A stretch of 64,000 nt of DNA from JANOAR01 sp031411235 (GTDB taxonomy: Bacteria > Verrucomicrobiota > Verrucomicrobiia > Verrucomicrobiales > Verrucomicrobiaceae): positions 3,809-67,808 of the forward strand of contig JANOAR010000135.1 of NCBI GenBank assembly GCA_031411235.1, read 5' to 3'. Below are positions 26,619 to 35,922 of the stretch, piece by piece. The translations under genes and the position numbers were made by a program. The notes under the pieces are model-generated. The model was not told the DNA's origin. It was given only the letters and a program-made list of their open reading frames with translations, and ran no database searches. Position 1 is the stretch's first letter, and each line of letters starts with the position of its first letter.

Positions 26619-27893
26619 CTACTGAATCGCCGCCTCGAAGCGCTCGGCCATCTGCCCAGCGTTATACAATTCGCGCACCGCTGCCATGCCTTGCGACACG
26701 ATCTGCTCGCGCCGCTGGTCATCCTTGAGCAGCGACTCCAGGGCATCGGCCAGGGAGACGGCGTCGTCAGGCTTGCACAAAATGCCGCCCTTGGTCGCCT
26801 CGATCAGCTCGGGGAAGGCTCCATGATCTGGCTGCACCACGGGCACGCCCGCAGCGACGGCTTCGATCACATACAAGCCGAAGGCTTCGCCATAGGTCGC
26901 GGGCACACTGAAGACGCTGAGATCGCGGAAGAAGCGCACCTTGTCGTTGAAGCTCAGATTGGGCTGGAATTCAACGCGCTGGAGGCAGCCTGCGGTCTTG
27001 AGTTTTTGCTTCAGCGCCGCGACGTATTTTTCATCAGCCGAGGTGCAGGCCCCCCCGATTTTGAGTTTCAACCGAGGCACACTGCCGCGTTGCACGAGGT
27101 CCATAAAAGCATCGACCAGCAGGCCCAAGCCTTTGCCAGGGATCATGCGGGCAAAAAACCCGATGGTGGGGAAATTTGAGTCGGGGCGCGCGCCGGGGTA
27201 GGGGGCGAGATCCATGCCGTTCGGCACGATGGCCATCTGCTCAGCACTCGCGCCGAGGCGTGTTTGCATGAGTGTTGCATAGTACTTGCTCGGCGCGATG
27301 TAGGTATCCACGAACGCAGTATTGGCCCGCAGTGCCTCCAGGCACTCGGCCTGATAGGGCTCGGGCAAAGTGTCGATGAAGGAATCCTCTCCCTGCAACG
27401 AGCAGACGACCTTCACGCCCAGCTCTTCTTTGAGCGTCTTGGCGAGGCCAGTGAGCAGCGAGTTGGAGAGGCAGACGACATCTACCTTGGGCTGTGTCTT
27501 CAACCACGCGATGAGCTTTTTCCACTCGCCCCACTGGCGGCCCTCGGCACCGAGTAGGCTGCCCAGGGTCATCTCGCCGAGCGTCTTAGCGCTGGTCATG
27601 CCGATGCGATTCGAGGCATTGCGCAGGCGCTGTGGCTTATTGAGGAAGCGATGCACAAAGCCCGGCAGGTGGTGAAACCAAGGCATCTTTTGTGTGAGGA
27701 AAAGAGACACACCGCCCACCTTCACATCGAACTCAGGATTCGCCGCGAGGCCATCGGTGACCAATGGCAGGTAGAGCGGCATCATCACTGCGTCATGCCC
27801 ACGTACGCGCAGGGCTTTCACCAGCGCATTATCGCGCAGGCAGCTACCACAGTGGAAGGAACCTGTGCCGGGGGTCAGATGGATAATGCGCAT
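26619..27893 (-). CDS. GT4-family glycosyltransferase
   Basis: A 424-aa GT-B fold enzyme. The N-terminal domain starts MRIIHLTPGTGSFHCGSCLRDN, with the glycine-rich acceptor loop; the C-terminal donor domain shows FFARMIPGKGLGLLVDAF and the nucleotide-sugar EX7E motif in YGEAFGLYVIEAVAAGVPVVQP. No membrane segment. The open frame runs on to 28373, across the menA start, but ATG 27893 fits the family's N-terminus exactly. Sugar donor and acceptor are unknown; envelope glycan or lipid glycosylation is inferred. It is divergent from menA, whose start is 116 bases away. Confidence 0.88.
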   Translation of the reverse strand: MRIIHLTPGTGSFHCGSCLRDNALVKALRVRGHDAVMMPLYLPLVTDGLAANPEFDVKVGGVSLFLTQKMPWFHHLPGFVHRFLNKPQRLRNASNRIGMTSAKTLGEMTLGSLLGAEGRQWGEWKKLIAWLKTQPKVDVVCLSNSLLTGLAKTLKEELGVKVVCSLQGEDSFIDTLPEPYQAECLEALRANTAFVDTYIAPSKYYATLMQTRLGASAEQMAIVPNGMDLAPYPGARPDSNFPTIGFFARMIPGKGLGLLVDAFMDLVQRGSVPRLKLKIGGACTSADEKYVAALKQKLKTAGCLQRVEFQPNLSFNDKVRFFRDLSVFSVPATYGEAFGLYVIEAVAAGVPVVQPDHGAFPELIEATKGGILCKPDDAVSLADALESLLKDDQRREQIVSQGMAAVRELYNAGQMAERFEAAIQ

Positions 27894-28008
27894 GAATTGA
27901 AAGAGAAATGGGGCGTGTTTAATAGCGCGCACAGGCAAGGCAGCAAGGCAGGAATGCAGCAAGCTTGCCAGTTGAGCAAAAAGTGTTCCAGGGCATGAGT
28001 CATACCCT

Positions 28009-28890
28009 ATGGCTACCTTTAAAGACTGGATCGACGCTGCCCGCCCCAAGACCCTCGGTGCGGCCATTGCCCCTGTGCTGGTCGGCACCGCCCTGGGGGT
28101 GAAACTCGGGGGCAGCTTCCACCTGGGCCTTGCGCTCTGCGTCCTGGGCTCCTGCGTCGCCCTGCAAGTGGCCACGAATTGGTTCAACGACGCCATCGAC
28201 TTCACCAAAGGCAGCGACACCGCAGCACGCATCGGCCCGAGGCGCATCACGGCCTCGGGTGTGGTCACGGCCAAGGCCGTGATGGCGGCGGCAGCGGGCG
28301 CACTGGTCGTCGCCACGCTGCTGGCGCTGCCCGTCATCAGTGCGCGAGGCTGGCCCATCATCGCCATCGGCATCCCCTCGCTCTACTTTTGTTATGGCTA
28401 CACGGGCGGCCCGGCACCGCTCGCGTATCGCGGCCTTGGCGAGTTGTTTGTGATGCTGTTTTTTGGCCTCATCGCCGTCACGGGCTCAGCCTTTGTGCAG
28501 TCCGGCGTCTGGCATGGCGAGGCCCTCGTCGCAGGCTTCCAGATCGGTGCCCTGTCCACGGTGTTGATCGCCATCAACAACCTGCGCGACATCGCCGAAG
28601 ATCGCAGCACCGGGAAGCGCACACTGGCCGTGAGGTTCGGCGAAACTTTTGCTCGGGTGGAAATCAGCACGCTCGTTGGCTTGGCCTATGCGCTAGGGAT
28701 TTACTGGTGGGCCAAGGGCATGCCTTGGGCCGCCACGCTACCGCTGGTCATCCTCTTCACCTGTGCCCTACCGATGGTCATCGGCCTGTGGAAGACCGCG
28801 CCGAGCGCTGCCTACAATCGCTACCTCGCTGCTGCTGGCGCACAATTGGTCGGCTTCGCGATCATCTTGGCGCTGGGACTGGCGCGGTAG
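28009..28890 (+). CDS. menA: 1,4-dihydroxy-2-naphthoate polyprenyltransferase
   Basis: A 293-aa UbiA-superfamily membrane enzyme attaching a polyprenyl tail to DHNA in menaquinone synthesis. The opening FKDWIDAARPKTLGAAIAPVLVGT is typical for MenA. The two Asp-rich Mg-diphosphate motifs are NWFNDAIDFTKGSDT (with the MenA-type R/K-rich continuation) and NNLRDIAEDRSTGKRTLAVRFG. YTGGPAPLAYRGLGELFVMLFFG lies between. About eight hydrophobic helices. Start ATG 28009 lacks a Shine-Dalgarno motif. It implies menaquinone-based respiration, and ispE supplies prenyl precursors. Confidence 0.93.
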   Translation: MATFKDWIDAARPKTLGAAIAPVLVGTALGVKLGGSFHLGLALCVLGSCVALQVATNWFNDAIDFTKGSDTAARIGPRRITASGVVTAKAVMAAAAGALVVATLLALPVISARGWPIIAIGIPSLYFCYGYTGGPAPLAYRGLGELFVMLFFGLIAVTGSAFVQSGVWHGEALVAGFQIGALSTVLIAINNLRDIAEDRSTGKRTLAVRFGETFARVEISTLVGLAYALGIYWWAKGMPWAATLPLVILFTCALPMVIGLWKTAPSAAYNRYLAAAGAQLVGFAIILALGLAR

Positions 28891-28911
28891 GGTGCAGAGT
28901 CGTCGCTGCGG

Positions 28912-30987
28912 CTAATAATAGCCATTTTTGATGATGGTGCGCTTCAGGCTTCCGACGCGGTCTTTGAGCTTGCCGAGGTCGTACTTGGCTTTGTTGATGG
29001 TCTTCCAGGAGTCGGGGTATTGGCTGGATAAGGTGTCGCACTGGGCTTCGAGGTGATTGAGGGCGACCCTCATGTCGGTGAGTTTTTGCGAGTCGTCCTC
29101 GTCGGCGCGGCCTTCGCTGATGACGGCGGTGATGGTATCGAGTTCCCGCGTCATGTATTCCACTGCCCCAGGGAGTGCCGAGGCACCGCCAGCGAGGCTG
29201 CCACGCTCATCGACTTTGGGCTTTTGGGGGAGGAATTGAGCGGGCTTTTGTGGCAGCACGGACTGGGGCTCAGGCGGCAGACCGCCTTGTTTGGGGTCGA
29301 GCAGTGTGGGGGTGATGAAGAGCATGAGGCTCTTGTTGTTTTCCGACCGTGTTTTGCTTTTGAAGAGGTAGCCGAGGATGGGGATTCTGCCGAGGAAGGG
29401 GACGCCTGTTGAGCCGTGTTTTTGCTTGGCTTCATCCAGCCCGCCGACGGCGACGGTGTAGCCGTTGTTGACCTCGACGGGGGCGGAATACACGCGTGAT
29501 GTGGCGATGGGGTACTTGTTGCCGGCGATGACTTGTTCTCCCAGGATGCTGGAGATGGTGATGGCGACGTTGAGCAAGATTTTGTCACCATCCATCTTCT
29601 TCGGCAGCACATTGATGACCGTGCCGATGGGCAGGTAGGTGATGGCTTGCGACGAGACGGCTGAGCCGCTGGAGGCGACTGAGGAGGAAGAGCCAAGCAC
29701 AGGTTGGTTGATGACGCTGCTGAAGGAAACCTCGCGGTTGTTCACCGTGGCCATGCGTGGGTAGGAGACTTGTTTGGTGTCTTGCTGGCGGAGCAGGGCG
29801 CGCAGTTTCACGCTCAAATCTTGGTTGGACATGATTGCCAAGGGCCATGCTGAGCCAGCGAGAGCCAATTTATTGGCCTTGCTGAAGGTTTTGGTGATGG
29901 GGTCAAAGACATTGCCACCCAAGCCGTTGAGGTCGTGCGTGGAGAACAAGCTCGAAAGATCCGTGCGGTAACCGCCATCTGTGTTGGGGATCATCTCATG
30001 GGTGATTTTGCCTTTTTCATCCACGTCCGTGACTTGTCGGTAGGTGCCCGTGTCGCCGAGCGTGCCGCCCCAGTCGAGCCCCAGTTCTTGGGTGGGGTCA
30101 CTGCTGGTTTCGATGAACTTGGCCTCAATGCCGATGAGCGGCTGCTCTTTGTCAGCGGCGATGAGATAGCCCTCCACCCACATGTGCTGGAGGCGAGTCG
30201 CGACGACGTAGAGCATGTTGGCGTCGGATTTCCATAATACCTTCGGGCGATGGGCGGTGCTCAGTTCATTGGAGTTCGAGGTGCCCGAGGCTCCGGCTAG
30301 GCTGGGGCCGCCCAGGCCTGGGATGGTGGCTGCGCCCATGCCTCCGCCGCCTTGTTCGTCTTCTTCTTTGGGCAGATCCAGGATCGAGCGAATGTCGTCG
30401 ATGAGTTCACTGCGCGAGACTTGGAAGGTTTCCTTCCCGCCTTGTAGATCAATGCCGCTGCTGCCTCCCACGCTGGCACCGCCTGTTGCGCCGCCGCCCG
30501 TACTCGCGCCGCCGCCTAGGCCGCTGTCGGACACTTTGGTGACGCGCTCCATGGCATTGAATCGCACCTGGTAGCCCTTGCCGATGAGTTCACGGTCATC
30601 GGCAGGGCGAATGGACCACAAGCCGTTCTCTGGGATCAGCGCTAAGCCGTTGTTGTGGCAGAGGGTTTCCAGAACCTGGAAGGGGCTGGCGTTGATGGAG
30701 AATGTGATGACTCGGGTGGCCTCGGGGCTCTCCTCGGGCAGGGAGATGAAGGAAAGTTTGGCATCGTTGGCCAAGAAGCGCAGGACATCACTGAGATTTG
30801 ACTTGGCGAAGTCATACTGCTGGGGCGGCAGGTTGCGCAGCTTGCCTGCTTCCTCTTCATACTGCGGTGCCATGCGACGCTGCAAAAAGCCCGCAGGGTC
30901 GGTGGTGCCTTCGCTTTGGGAATAGGCAGCGAGTGGGGCCGCCAGGGCAAGGGCACCAAGGATGGGGAGTGGAGAAAATAGTTTCAT
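28912..30987 (-). CDS. Secretin (PilQ/GspD-like outer-membrane channel)
   Basis: A 691-aa secretin, the multimeric outer-membrane gate of a type IV pilus or type II secretion machine. A signal peptide (MKLFSPLPILGALALAAPLA) is followed by an N-domain (YDFAKSNLSDVLRFLANDA ... FQVLETLCHNNGLAL), a Gly/Ser-rich linker (~150-185), a second N-domain, and the secretin domain: YPRMATVNNREVSF, YLPIGTVINVLPKK, VEVNNGYTVAVGGL and VPFLGRIPILGYLFKSK. The last ~80 aa are helical and may bind a pilotin or the envelope. ATG 30987 is preferred; 11 upstream residues lack signal character. Divergent from the pilus-locus genes over an AT-rich gap. Confidence 0.92.
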   Translation of the reverse strand: MKLFSPLPILGALALAAPLAAYSQSEGTTDPAGFLQRRMAPQYEEEAGKLRNLPPQQYDFAKSNLSDVLRFLANDAKLSFISLPEESPEATRVITFSINASPFQVLETLCHNNGLALIPENGLWSIRPADDRELIGKGYQVRFNAMERVTKVSDSGLGGGASTGGGATGGASVGGSSGIDLQGGKETFQVSRSELIDDIRSILDLPKEEDEQGGGGMGAATIPGLGGPSLAGASGTSNSNELSTAHRPKVLWKSDANMLYVVATRLQHMWVEGYLIAADKEQPLIGIEAKFIETSSDPTQELGLDWGGTLGDTGTYRQVTDVDEKGKITHEMIPNTDGGYRTDLSSLFSTHDLNGLGGNVFDPITKTFSKANKLALAGSAWPLAIMSNQDLSVKLRALLRQQDTKQVSYPRMATVNNREVSFSSVINQPVLGSSSSVASSGSAVSSQAITYLPIGTVINVLPKKMDGDKILLNVAITISSILGEQVIAGNKYPIATSRVYSAPVEVNNGYTVAVGGLDEAKQKHGSTGVPFLGRIPILGYLFKSKTRSENNKSLMLFITPTLLDPKQGGLPPEPQSVLPQKPAQFLPQKPKVDERGSLAGGASALPGAVEYMTRELDTITAVISEGRADEDDSQKLTDMRVALNHLEAQCDTLSSQYPDSWKTINKAKYDLGKLKDRVGSLKRTIIKNGYY

Positions 30988-31224
30988 GCAGCGATAGAAA
31001 GTGTGATCTATAATTTCCATATTTTATGATATTTAGTAGCATGGGCAACATTTTTGTTGTCTTTATTGTAAATAAATAAAGTCCACCATCGCAGGCTAAA
31101 AATTGTTAATAGAATTAAAAAATCGTCATTTCTATATTTGCAAACATTGAAATTATGAAATATATATTGTTTGCTGATATATCGAATTTTTATTACCTCA
31201 ACGTTTCTCCCCCCCAAAAGTGTT
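30988..31224. promoter_or_regulatory. Divergent AT-rich promoter region of the pilus-like locus
   Basis: A 237-base, strongly AT-rich gap separates the divergent secretin and pseudopilin genes and must hold promoters for both. Start codons are ATG 30987 (minus) and probably GTG 31225 (plus). No clear operator symmetry was found by eye. Confidence 0.5.
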
Positions 31225-32778
31225 GTGAATCACGGCTCTCCAACTTGGCAAAAAGATCATTCTCGCGGGTTCTCACTCGTTGAGTCGATGATCACTATTG
31301 CCATCATCGGGGTCATGGCCACGGTCGCAGTCGTGGCCTTTGGCAGTGGCCACGCCTCTGCCGTCAGGGATGCCAAGCTCTCTTCCGACGTGAATACGCT
31401 CAATTCACTGCTGGCCCTTTACGAGGCCGATGGCGGCTCGCTCTCTGGCGTGACGACGGAGCAACAAATGCTCGACCGGCTCAAGCGCACGCGGCCTGCC
31501 GCTGAGATCAAAACCCACTCCATGTCGGGCAGTGGTCGCTACATCGACGTGCGTCTGCGAGCCCGCGCTGGCGTAGGGGCGATGGCCGCTGAGCAGAAGT
31601 ACCGAGCCAAGTGGAACACGACGAAAAAGCGCTTCGAGCTGGGCACCACGGGAGCCGATGAGTTCTACCTCGACGACACCCTTTCAGCCACCGCCTACCC
31701 CCTCGATAGCCGCATGGCGACGGGCAAAGACTACAACACGAGCAACGGTTGGATATGGGGTGGCACGGGCACCCAGCCGACGCTGACCTACGTCAACCCC
31801 AACACCCTAAGTCCCAATGGCACGGACAACTGGTTCAATCCCAGCGATCCAGTGCCTACCGCAGCGACCACGACGACGACCACGACGACGACCAGTGCCC
31901 CGGCAACGTCTGCCCCAGCTACCACCGTCGCCCCGCCCACCGCGCTGCCTACCCCCATTGTCACGCCAGGCGGCGGCACCTTCAGCGCCGCCTCTTTCCC
32001 CAGCACGATCTCCATTGATCGCAACGGCTCACCGCCCGGCCTTTCGGATTTGAAATACAGGATCAACAGCGGCGCTTGGCTGGTCTATTCCGTGCCATTC
32101 ACCATCACCTCCGGCGACCGTGTGCGAGCGCAGAACGTCTCTACAAATACGGCGCTGTGGACGAATAGCGGCACTGATGTGGATGACTTTTACCGCATCG
32201 TCACCGCCTTCACAGGTGCAGGTACCGGGCTATGGGGCAGCGTCACAGGCGGAGCCACTTTAGTGTCCAATGTGACCAATGGTGATCCCGCCTCAACCTT
32301 GACCCACGGCAACACCCAGCTCGACCTCGGCAACGGAGATTTCCTCGATGCTGGCGTCGAGAACCGTCTGACCTACACCAAAAATAGCTTCAGCGGCATC
32401 GCCCCCAATGTGCCCTTCAACCTCGGGCAACTGGTGATGCTCAACGGCACCACCTTCTACAACAGCGAAGCCACGGGTGCCACGCTCTCGCTCAACCTGA
32501 ACTTCAGCGCCCCCGCCATCACCACCACGGCCAACGTTCAGCTTAAGTTCACCAACACCGAGAATACTGCCGACCGAACCGCCAGCGCCGACATCGTCGA
32601 ACTGCTCAATCCCACCTCCGTCACCACCCTCACCATCGACGGCGTGAGCTACACTTTGAAGGTCGAATGGGTCAACCTCGATCCTGGTGCAGGCACCGTG
32701 CAGGGCAACAAATTCCTCATTTACGAAGGCGCCTCCGCCACCGCTGAACTGCGCGGCACCCTGGTCAGCAATCATTAA
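31225..32778 (+). CDS. Prepilin-like protein with Thr-rich linker and large C-terminal beta domains
   Basis: A 517-aa protein. A 15-residue leader ends RG and is followed by FSLVESMITIAIIGVMATV, a classic type IV prepilin/pseudopilin cleavage and methylation segment with Glu5. A pseudopilin head (to ~190) is followed by a poly-Thr/Ala/Pro linker (DNA of near-repeated ACG/ACC codons, 31861-31895). Then comes a region resembling a chitobiase C-terminal-like repeat (FSAASFPSTISIDRNG ... YRINSG) and a ~190-aa beta-rich domain like 'choice-of-anchor K'. GTG 31225 is chosen because the next upstream in-frame start is TTG at 31171. Long C-terminal domains suggest a tip or display pilin rather than a structural subunit. 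Confidence 0.82.
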   Translation: MNHGSPTWQKDHSRGFSLVESMITIAIIGVMATVAVVAFGSGHASAVRDAKLSSDVNTLNSLLALYEADGGSLSGVTTEQQMLDRLKRTRPAAEIKTHSMSGSGRYIDVRLRARAGVGAMAAEQKYRAKWNTTKKRFELGTTGADEFYLDDTLSATAYPLDSRMATGKDYNTSNGWIWGGTGTQPTLTYVNPNTLSPNGTDNWFNPSDPVPTAATTTTTTTTTSAPATSAPATTVAPPTALPTPIVTPGGGTFSAASFPSTISIDRNGSPPGLSDLKYRINSGAWLVYSVPFTITSGDRVRAQNVSTNTALWTNSGTDVDDFYRIVTAFTGAGTGLWGSVTGGATLVSNVTNGDPASTLTHGNTQLDLGNGDFLDAGVENRLTYTKNSFSGIAPNVPFNLGQLVMLNGTTFYNSEATGATLSLNLNFSAPAITTTANVQLKFTNTENTADRTASADIVELLNPTSVTTLTIDGVSYTLKVEWVNLDPGAGTVQGNKFLIYEGASATAELRGTLVSNH

Positions 32779-32795
32779 TTCCCACCTCTTTCATC

Positions 32796-33857
32796 ATGGA
32801 CGACATCCACGAACGCTCTCAACTCGGCTACCGCATCCTTCACCTCTCGAAGGACACGGGTGTCTCCGACTTCTACATCACCCCGTGGGAGCAGCTCAGC
32901 TACAAGCGCAACGGCAAGCTCTTCTTCGACTCCTTCGTCTATCAGCCAGAGCGGCCTATCGAGGTCACACCCGGCTGCCAGGACTACGCCATTTCCATGG
33001 GCGGACGTCGCTATCGTGTGAACCGCATGACCACGCGCGGACGGCCCCGTTGGACGATGCGTTTGCTCCCCGAAGTCATCCCCGACGTGGCTTCGATCAA
33101 CGTGCCACCCGCCGCGATCAAAGCCTTCCTCGAGGCGAAGAACGGTCTCTTCCTCGTGTGCGGCGCGACTGGCTCCGGCAAGTCCACCACCATCGCCTCG
33201 CTCATTCAAGAACGTGCCCGTCGCCGTCAAGAGCACGTCATCACCTTCGAAGATCCCATCGAATTCATCTACCCGCCGGGGATGCCATCGCTCATGTCGC
33301 AGCGCGAGATGGGCACCGACGAGCACGAGTTCGGCACCGCCCTCCGCGCCGCCTTGCGCCAAGCGCCCGACGTTATCCTCGTGGGCGAAATCCGCGATGG
33401 CGAGACCGCAGAAATCGCGCTCCAGGCCGCTGAAACGGGCCACGTTGTTGTCGCCACGCTGCACACCTCATCCGCCGCGCAGACGGTGCAGCGCTATTTA
33501 AAGCTCATCCCAAGCGACCGCATGGAGAACGCCATGCTCTCTTTCGCTGACTCCTTCCGCGCCATTTTGTGCCAGCGCCTGCTGCTTGATGAGACCAAGG
33601 GCAAGCGCTTCCCCATTCACGAAATGCTGCTGCCGTATGACTCCGTGTGCGGCATGATCCGACGCGGTGAATTCAAGAACCTTGAGCACGAACTCGAAGC
33701 CGGATTCACCCGTGGGATGATGAGCTTCGAGCGCTGCCTCAACAACCGCATGGCCGACGGCTGGAAGCCCACCAAAGCCCGCGCCACCGGCTTCACCGAG
33801 CATGAAGTGTACGATTACCTCTCCAAAGAACAACTAACTGAAGTTTATGCTACCTGA
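32796..33857 (+). CDS. PilT-like type IV pilus/secretion ATPase
   Basis: A 353-aa hexameric traffic ATPase. A divergent N-terminal domain (1-~105) precedes Walker A GATGSGKSTT (~127-136), the Asp box (HVITFEDPIEFIY), Walker B (APDVILVGEIRDGETAEIAL) and the His box (TGHVVVATLHTSSAAQTVQRY). The order and length (~350) fit PilT/PilU, the retraction ATPases, better than PilB or GspE (>500 aa), whose zinc-binding C4 motif is absent. It is the only such ATPase in the locus. It overlaps the next gene by 11 bases, suggesting translational coupling. Confidence 0.92.
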   Translation: MDDIHERSQLGYRILHLSKDTGVSDFYITPWEQLSYKRNGKLFFDSFVYQPERPIEVTPGCQDYAISMGGRRYRVNRMTTRGRPRWTMRLLPEVIPDVASINVPPAAIKAFLEAKNGLFLVCGATGSGKSTTIASLIQERARRRQEHVITFEDPIEFIYPPGMPSLMSQREMGTDEHEFGTALRAALRQAPDVILVGEIRDGETAEIALQAAETGHVVVATLHTSSAAQTVQRYLKLIPSDRMENAMLSFADSFRAILCQRLLLDETKGKRFPIHEMLLPYDSVCGMIRRGEFKNLEHELEAGFTRGMMSFERCLNNRMADGWKPTKARATGFTEHEVYDYLSKEQLTEVYAT

Positions 33858-34713
33858 CATCAAAAGCGTCCTCACCTTTGCCGCCTTTCGTCCCGACGCA
33901 GACGATCCCGAAATCTCCTGGAACACCCGGTTCGAGGGCACCAAGACGTTGCTCCTCAACGTCAGCCGTTCCCACGTCAGTTGGCGCTCCTACAACCGCC
34001 GGGGCAAGCTCGACGCCAGCGGTACCAGCGAGGGCGACCTCGCCGAAGTCACCTCCCAGAACGCTGAAGAATGGCGCAGCCTCAGCGATGGCGGCTGGTG
34101 TGCCGTCTCGCTGAACAACCGCTTCATCATCAGCCTGGAGAGTAACATCATGCGAGCCGACAACTGCTCCCAACTCCTGCGCACCAACCCCCGCTCCGTC
34201 CTCGGCCCCAAGTATGACCGAGGCAAGCGCTACGCCATCTACCACCATCCCGATAGCCCCGCCTCCATGCTCCTCGCCTGCGAGGACTCCATGGTCAAAG
34301 TCACCGAAGACGTGCTTCGCGGAGCCGGGCTGAAGCCAGGGCGCGTCTGCTGTGGCCTCTTCGCCATGATGGAGCACGCCCTCATCAGCATCTACTCAAG
34401 CCAGCGCGGCCAGCCCGTCCCCAGCCTCGTTCTCATCGCCGCCTGCGAAGGCTCCGTAGCCGCCCTCGCCCAGCAGGATGGGCAATGGCGCGACCTCCGC
34501 TGCCGCTCCGGCCTCGGGCCCGAAGGCATCGAGACCGCCTTGCAAATCATCTCCCCACTCGTCGCCAAGGCACCGCCCGGCACCCCAGTTTTCTTCGTCA
34601 GCGATGGCCAGGATCAGCGCTTCCGTAAAGACCTGATGGATCAACTCGAACGCGTCGGTGCCCGCGACCTCACCCAGGACGACCTCCTTTGGAAGGTCAT
34701 CGGCAGCCATTAG
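33847..34713 (+). CDS. PilM/GspL-cytoplasmic-domain-like pilus locus protein
   Basis: A 288-aa soluble protein without membrane segments. I do not see a clear actin-like PilM signature, but its position directly after the PilT-like gene and before two small single-membrane-segment proteins is the PilM position of PilMNOP operons. Segments such as TLLLNVSRSHVSWRS and LVLIAACEGSVAAL could be actin-fold strands. It overlaps the upstream gene by 11 bases (ATG within its last codons). An alternative is an unrelated cytosolic adaptor of the machine. Compare Amuc_1101 of Akkermansia muciniphila, which I recall as a PilM homologue in a similar locus. Confidence 0.5.
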   Translation: MLPDIKSVLTFAAFRPDADDPEISWNTRFEGTKTLLLNVSRSHVSWRSYNRRGKLDASGTSEGDLAEVTSQNAEEWRSLSDGGWCAVSLNNRFIISLESNIMRADNCSQLLRTNPRSVLGPKYDRGKRYAIYHHPDSPASMLLACEDSMVKVTEDVLRGAGLKPGRVCCGLFAMMEHALISIYSSQRGQPVPSLVLIAACEGSVAALAQQDGQWRDLRCRSGLGPEGIETALQIISPLVAKAPPGTPVFFVSDGQDQRFRKDLMDQLERVGARDLTQDDLLWKVIGSH

Positions 34714-34740
34714 CTCTCCACCCCCTTACCTCGTTCACCC

Positions 34741-35295
34741 ATGAGCAAAAACTTCCTCTGTCACGATTTCAAGAGCCCCCGCACCGACATCTCTCGGCGC
34801 TTGCCAGGCACCATGAAAATCGTGCCGATCCTCTTCTACGGCGTGCTCGCCATGAGTGCCTACTTCGGCATTCGCGACATCACCGACCTCAAAAGCGCTG
34901 ATGCTGAACGACTCGCCTCAGTCGCCAAAAAAACCGAAATCGAAGCCGCCAAAACCAAGCTCGATTTGGAACGCATCCAGATCGAAACCGAGCAATTTCG
35001 CGGTGAAGGCCTAGCCAAATGGGTGGAAGGCACCCGCTCCCTCCAGCCAGCCACCGTGGCCATTGCTCGCTCCGTGCCACCCGAAGTCAGCATCAATGAA
35101 CTCTTCTTCGAGCGCAGCGCCGACCTCCCCGCTCAAGTCTCCCTAACCCTCCGCATGACCAACGGCGGCCCCTCCGACCTCGCCAAGATCGAGGACACCC
35201 TGCGCCGCCTCCGCTACCGCAGCCACTCACCCCAGCAGCAGCGCCAAGGCGAACTCGTCGAGTACCACTCCATGCTCGTCTGGCAGGATCAGTAA
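34741..35295 (+). CDS. PilN-like inner-membrane pilus assembly protein
   Basis: A 184-aa bitopic protein: cytoplasmic tail (1-24), membrane segment MKIVPILFYGVLAMSAYFGI (25-44), a heptad-rich coiled coil (~50-90), and a periplasmic domain with alternating beta/alpha pattern (VSINELFFERSADLPAQVSLTLRM) like the ferredoxin-like PilN/GspL fold. It follows the PilM-like gene by 27 bases. The function, aligning secretin and pilin export at the inner membrane, is inferred from position and topology; sequence similarity is not evident by eye. Confidence 0.6.
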   Translation: MSKNFLCHDFKSPRTDISRRLPGTMKIVPILFYGVLAMSAYFGIRDITDLKSADAERLASVAKKTEIEAAKTKLDLERIQIETEQFRGEGLAKWVEGTRSLQPATVAIARSVPPEVSINELFFERSADLPAQVSLTLRMTNGGPSDLAKIEDTLRRLRYRSHSPQQQRQGELVEYHSMLVWQDQ

Positions 35296-35331
35296 ACCGT
35301 CGTCTCCACCCTCTCTTCACCCCCACGCCGT

Positions 35332-35898
35332 ATGAACGGAAAAAAAATCGCCTGCATCATCCTCCTCATGTTCATCGCCATCCTCGCCTATGCGGGGCAG
35401 GTGCTGCACAAAAACGCCCTAGCCAAACGCGCAGCTGCCACGCAGGCGGAGAGCGACACCCAGTCCGCCAGAGGAGCCCTTACCCTTTTGGATACCAAAG
35501 TCGGTGTCCTTCGCTCGGAATCCGAGGACGTCCGCCGCTTCCTCGTCGCATGGACTCCCTACGTGGACAAAGTTCAACTCCAGTCCGACGTCGAGACCAC
35601 CATCTCCGCCAGTATGCGCAACGCTGGCGTCGTCACACTCTCGAATAAATTTGAAGTGCGCGACACCCGCACCGACCTCGTCCTACCCAAAATCATCCGC
35701 GCCTCCCTCACCATCGAAGACGACTACGCCAAGACCCTCAACTGGATCGGCGAACTCGAGCGCAAGCTCCCCCTCTCTCGCGTCATGTCGTGCAAAATCA
35801 GCGGCGGAGAAAACGGTCGCCAAGTGCGCACCGAAATCGTCATCGAAGTCCCCCTGCCCAACCTCAGAGCCGTGCCCGTGCCGGTCGTCAAAATTTAG
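35332..35898 (+). CDS. PilO-like inner-membrane pilus assembly protein
   Basis: A 188-aa bitopic protein with a short positive N-terminus (MNGKK), one membrane helix (IACIILLMFIAILAYAG, ~6-22), a coiled coil (~30-65; QAESDTQSARGALTLLDTK) and a periplasmic beta/alpha domain. This is the PilO/GspM layout. Akkermansia Amuc_1100, an immunologically active surface protein, has a comparable fold and locus, so a relationship is possible but untested. It starts 36 bases after the PilN-like gene; leader C/T-rich. Confidence 0.58.
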   Translation: MNGKKIACIILLMFIAILAYAGQVLHKNALAKRAAATQAESDTQSARGALTLLDTKVGVLRSESEDVRRFLVAWTPYVDKVQLQSDVETTISASMRNAGVVTLSNKFEVRDTRTDLVLPKIIRASLTIEDDYAKTLNWIGELERKLPLSRVMSCKISGGENGRQVRTEIVIEVPLPNLRAVPVPVVKI

Positions 35899-35922
35899 TT
35901 TCAGCCCACCTACCGCGCCCCC

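Noticed and set aside
27894..28373. N-terminal extension of the GT4 enzyme (frame to 28373)
   Set aside because: It runs antisense through the menA start and has no glycosyltransferase features; ATG 27893 begins the Rossmann strand exactly.
31861..31895. Simple trinucleotide microsatellite as an independent element
   Set aside because: The ACG/ACC run is in-frame and encodes the Thr linker of the pseudopilin, so it is better seen as protein coding sequence.
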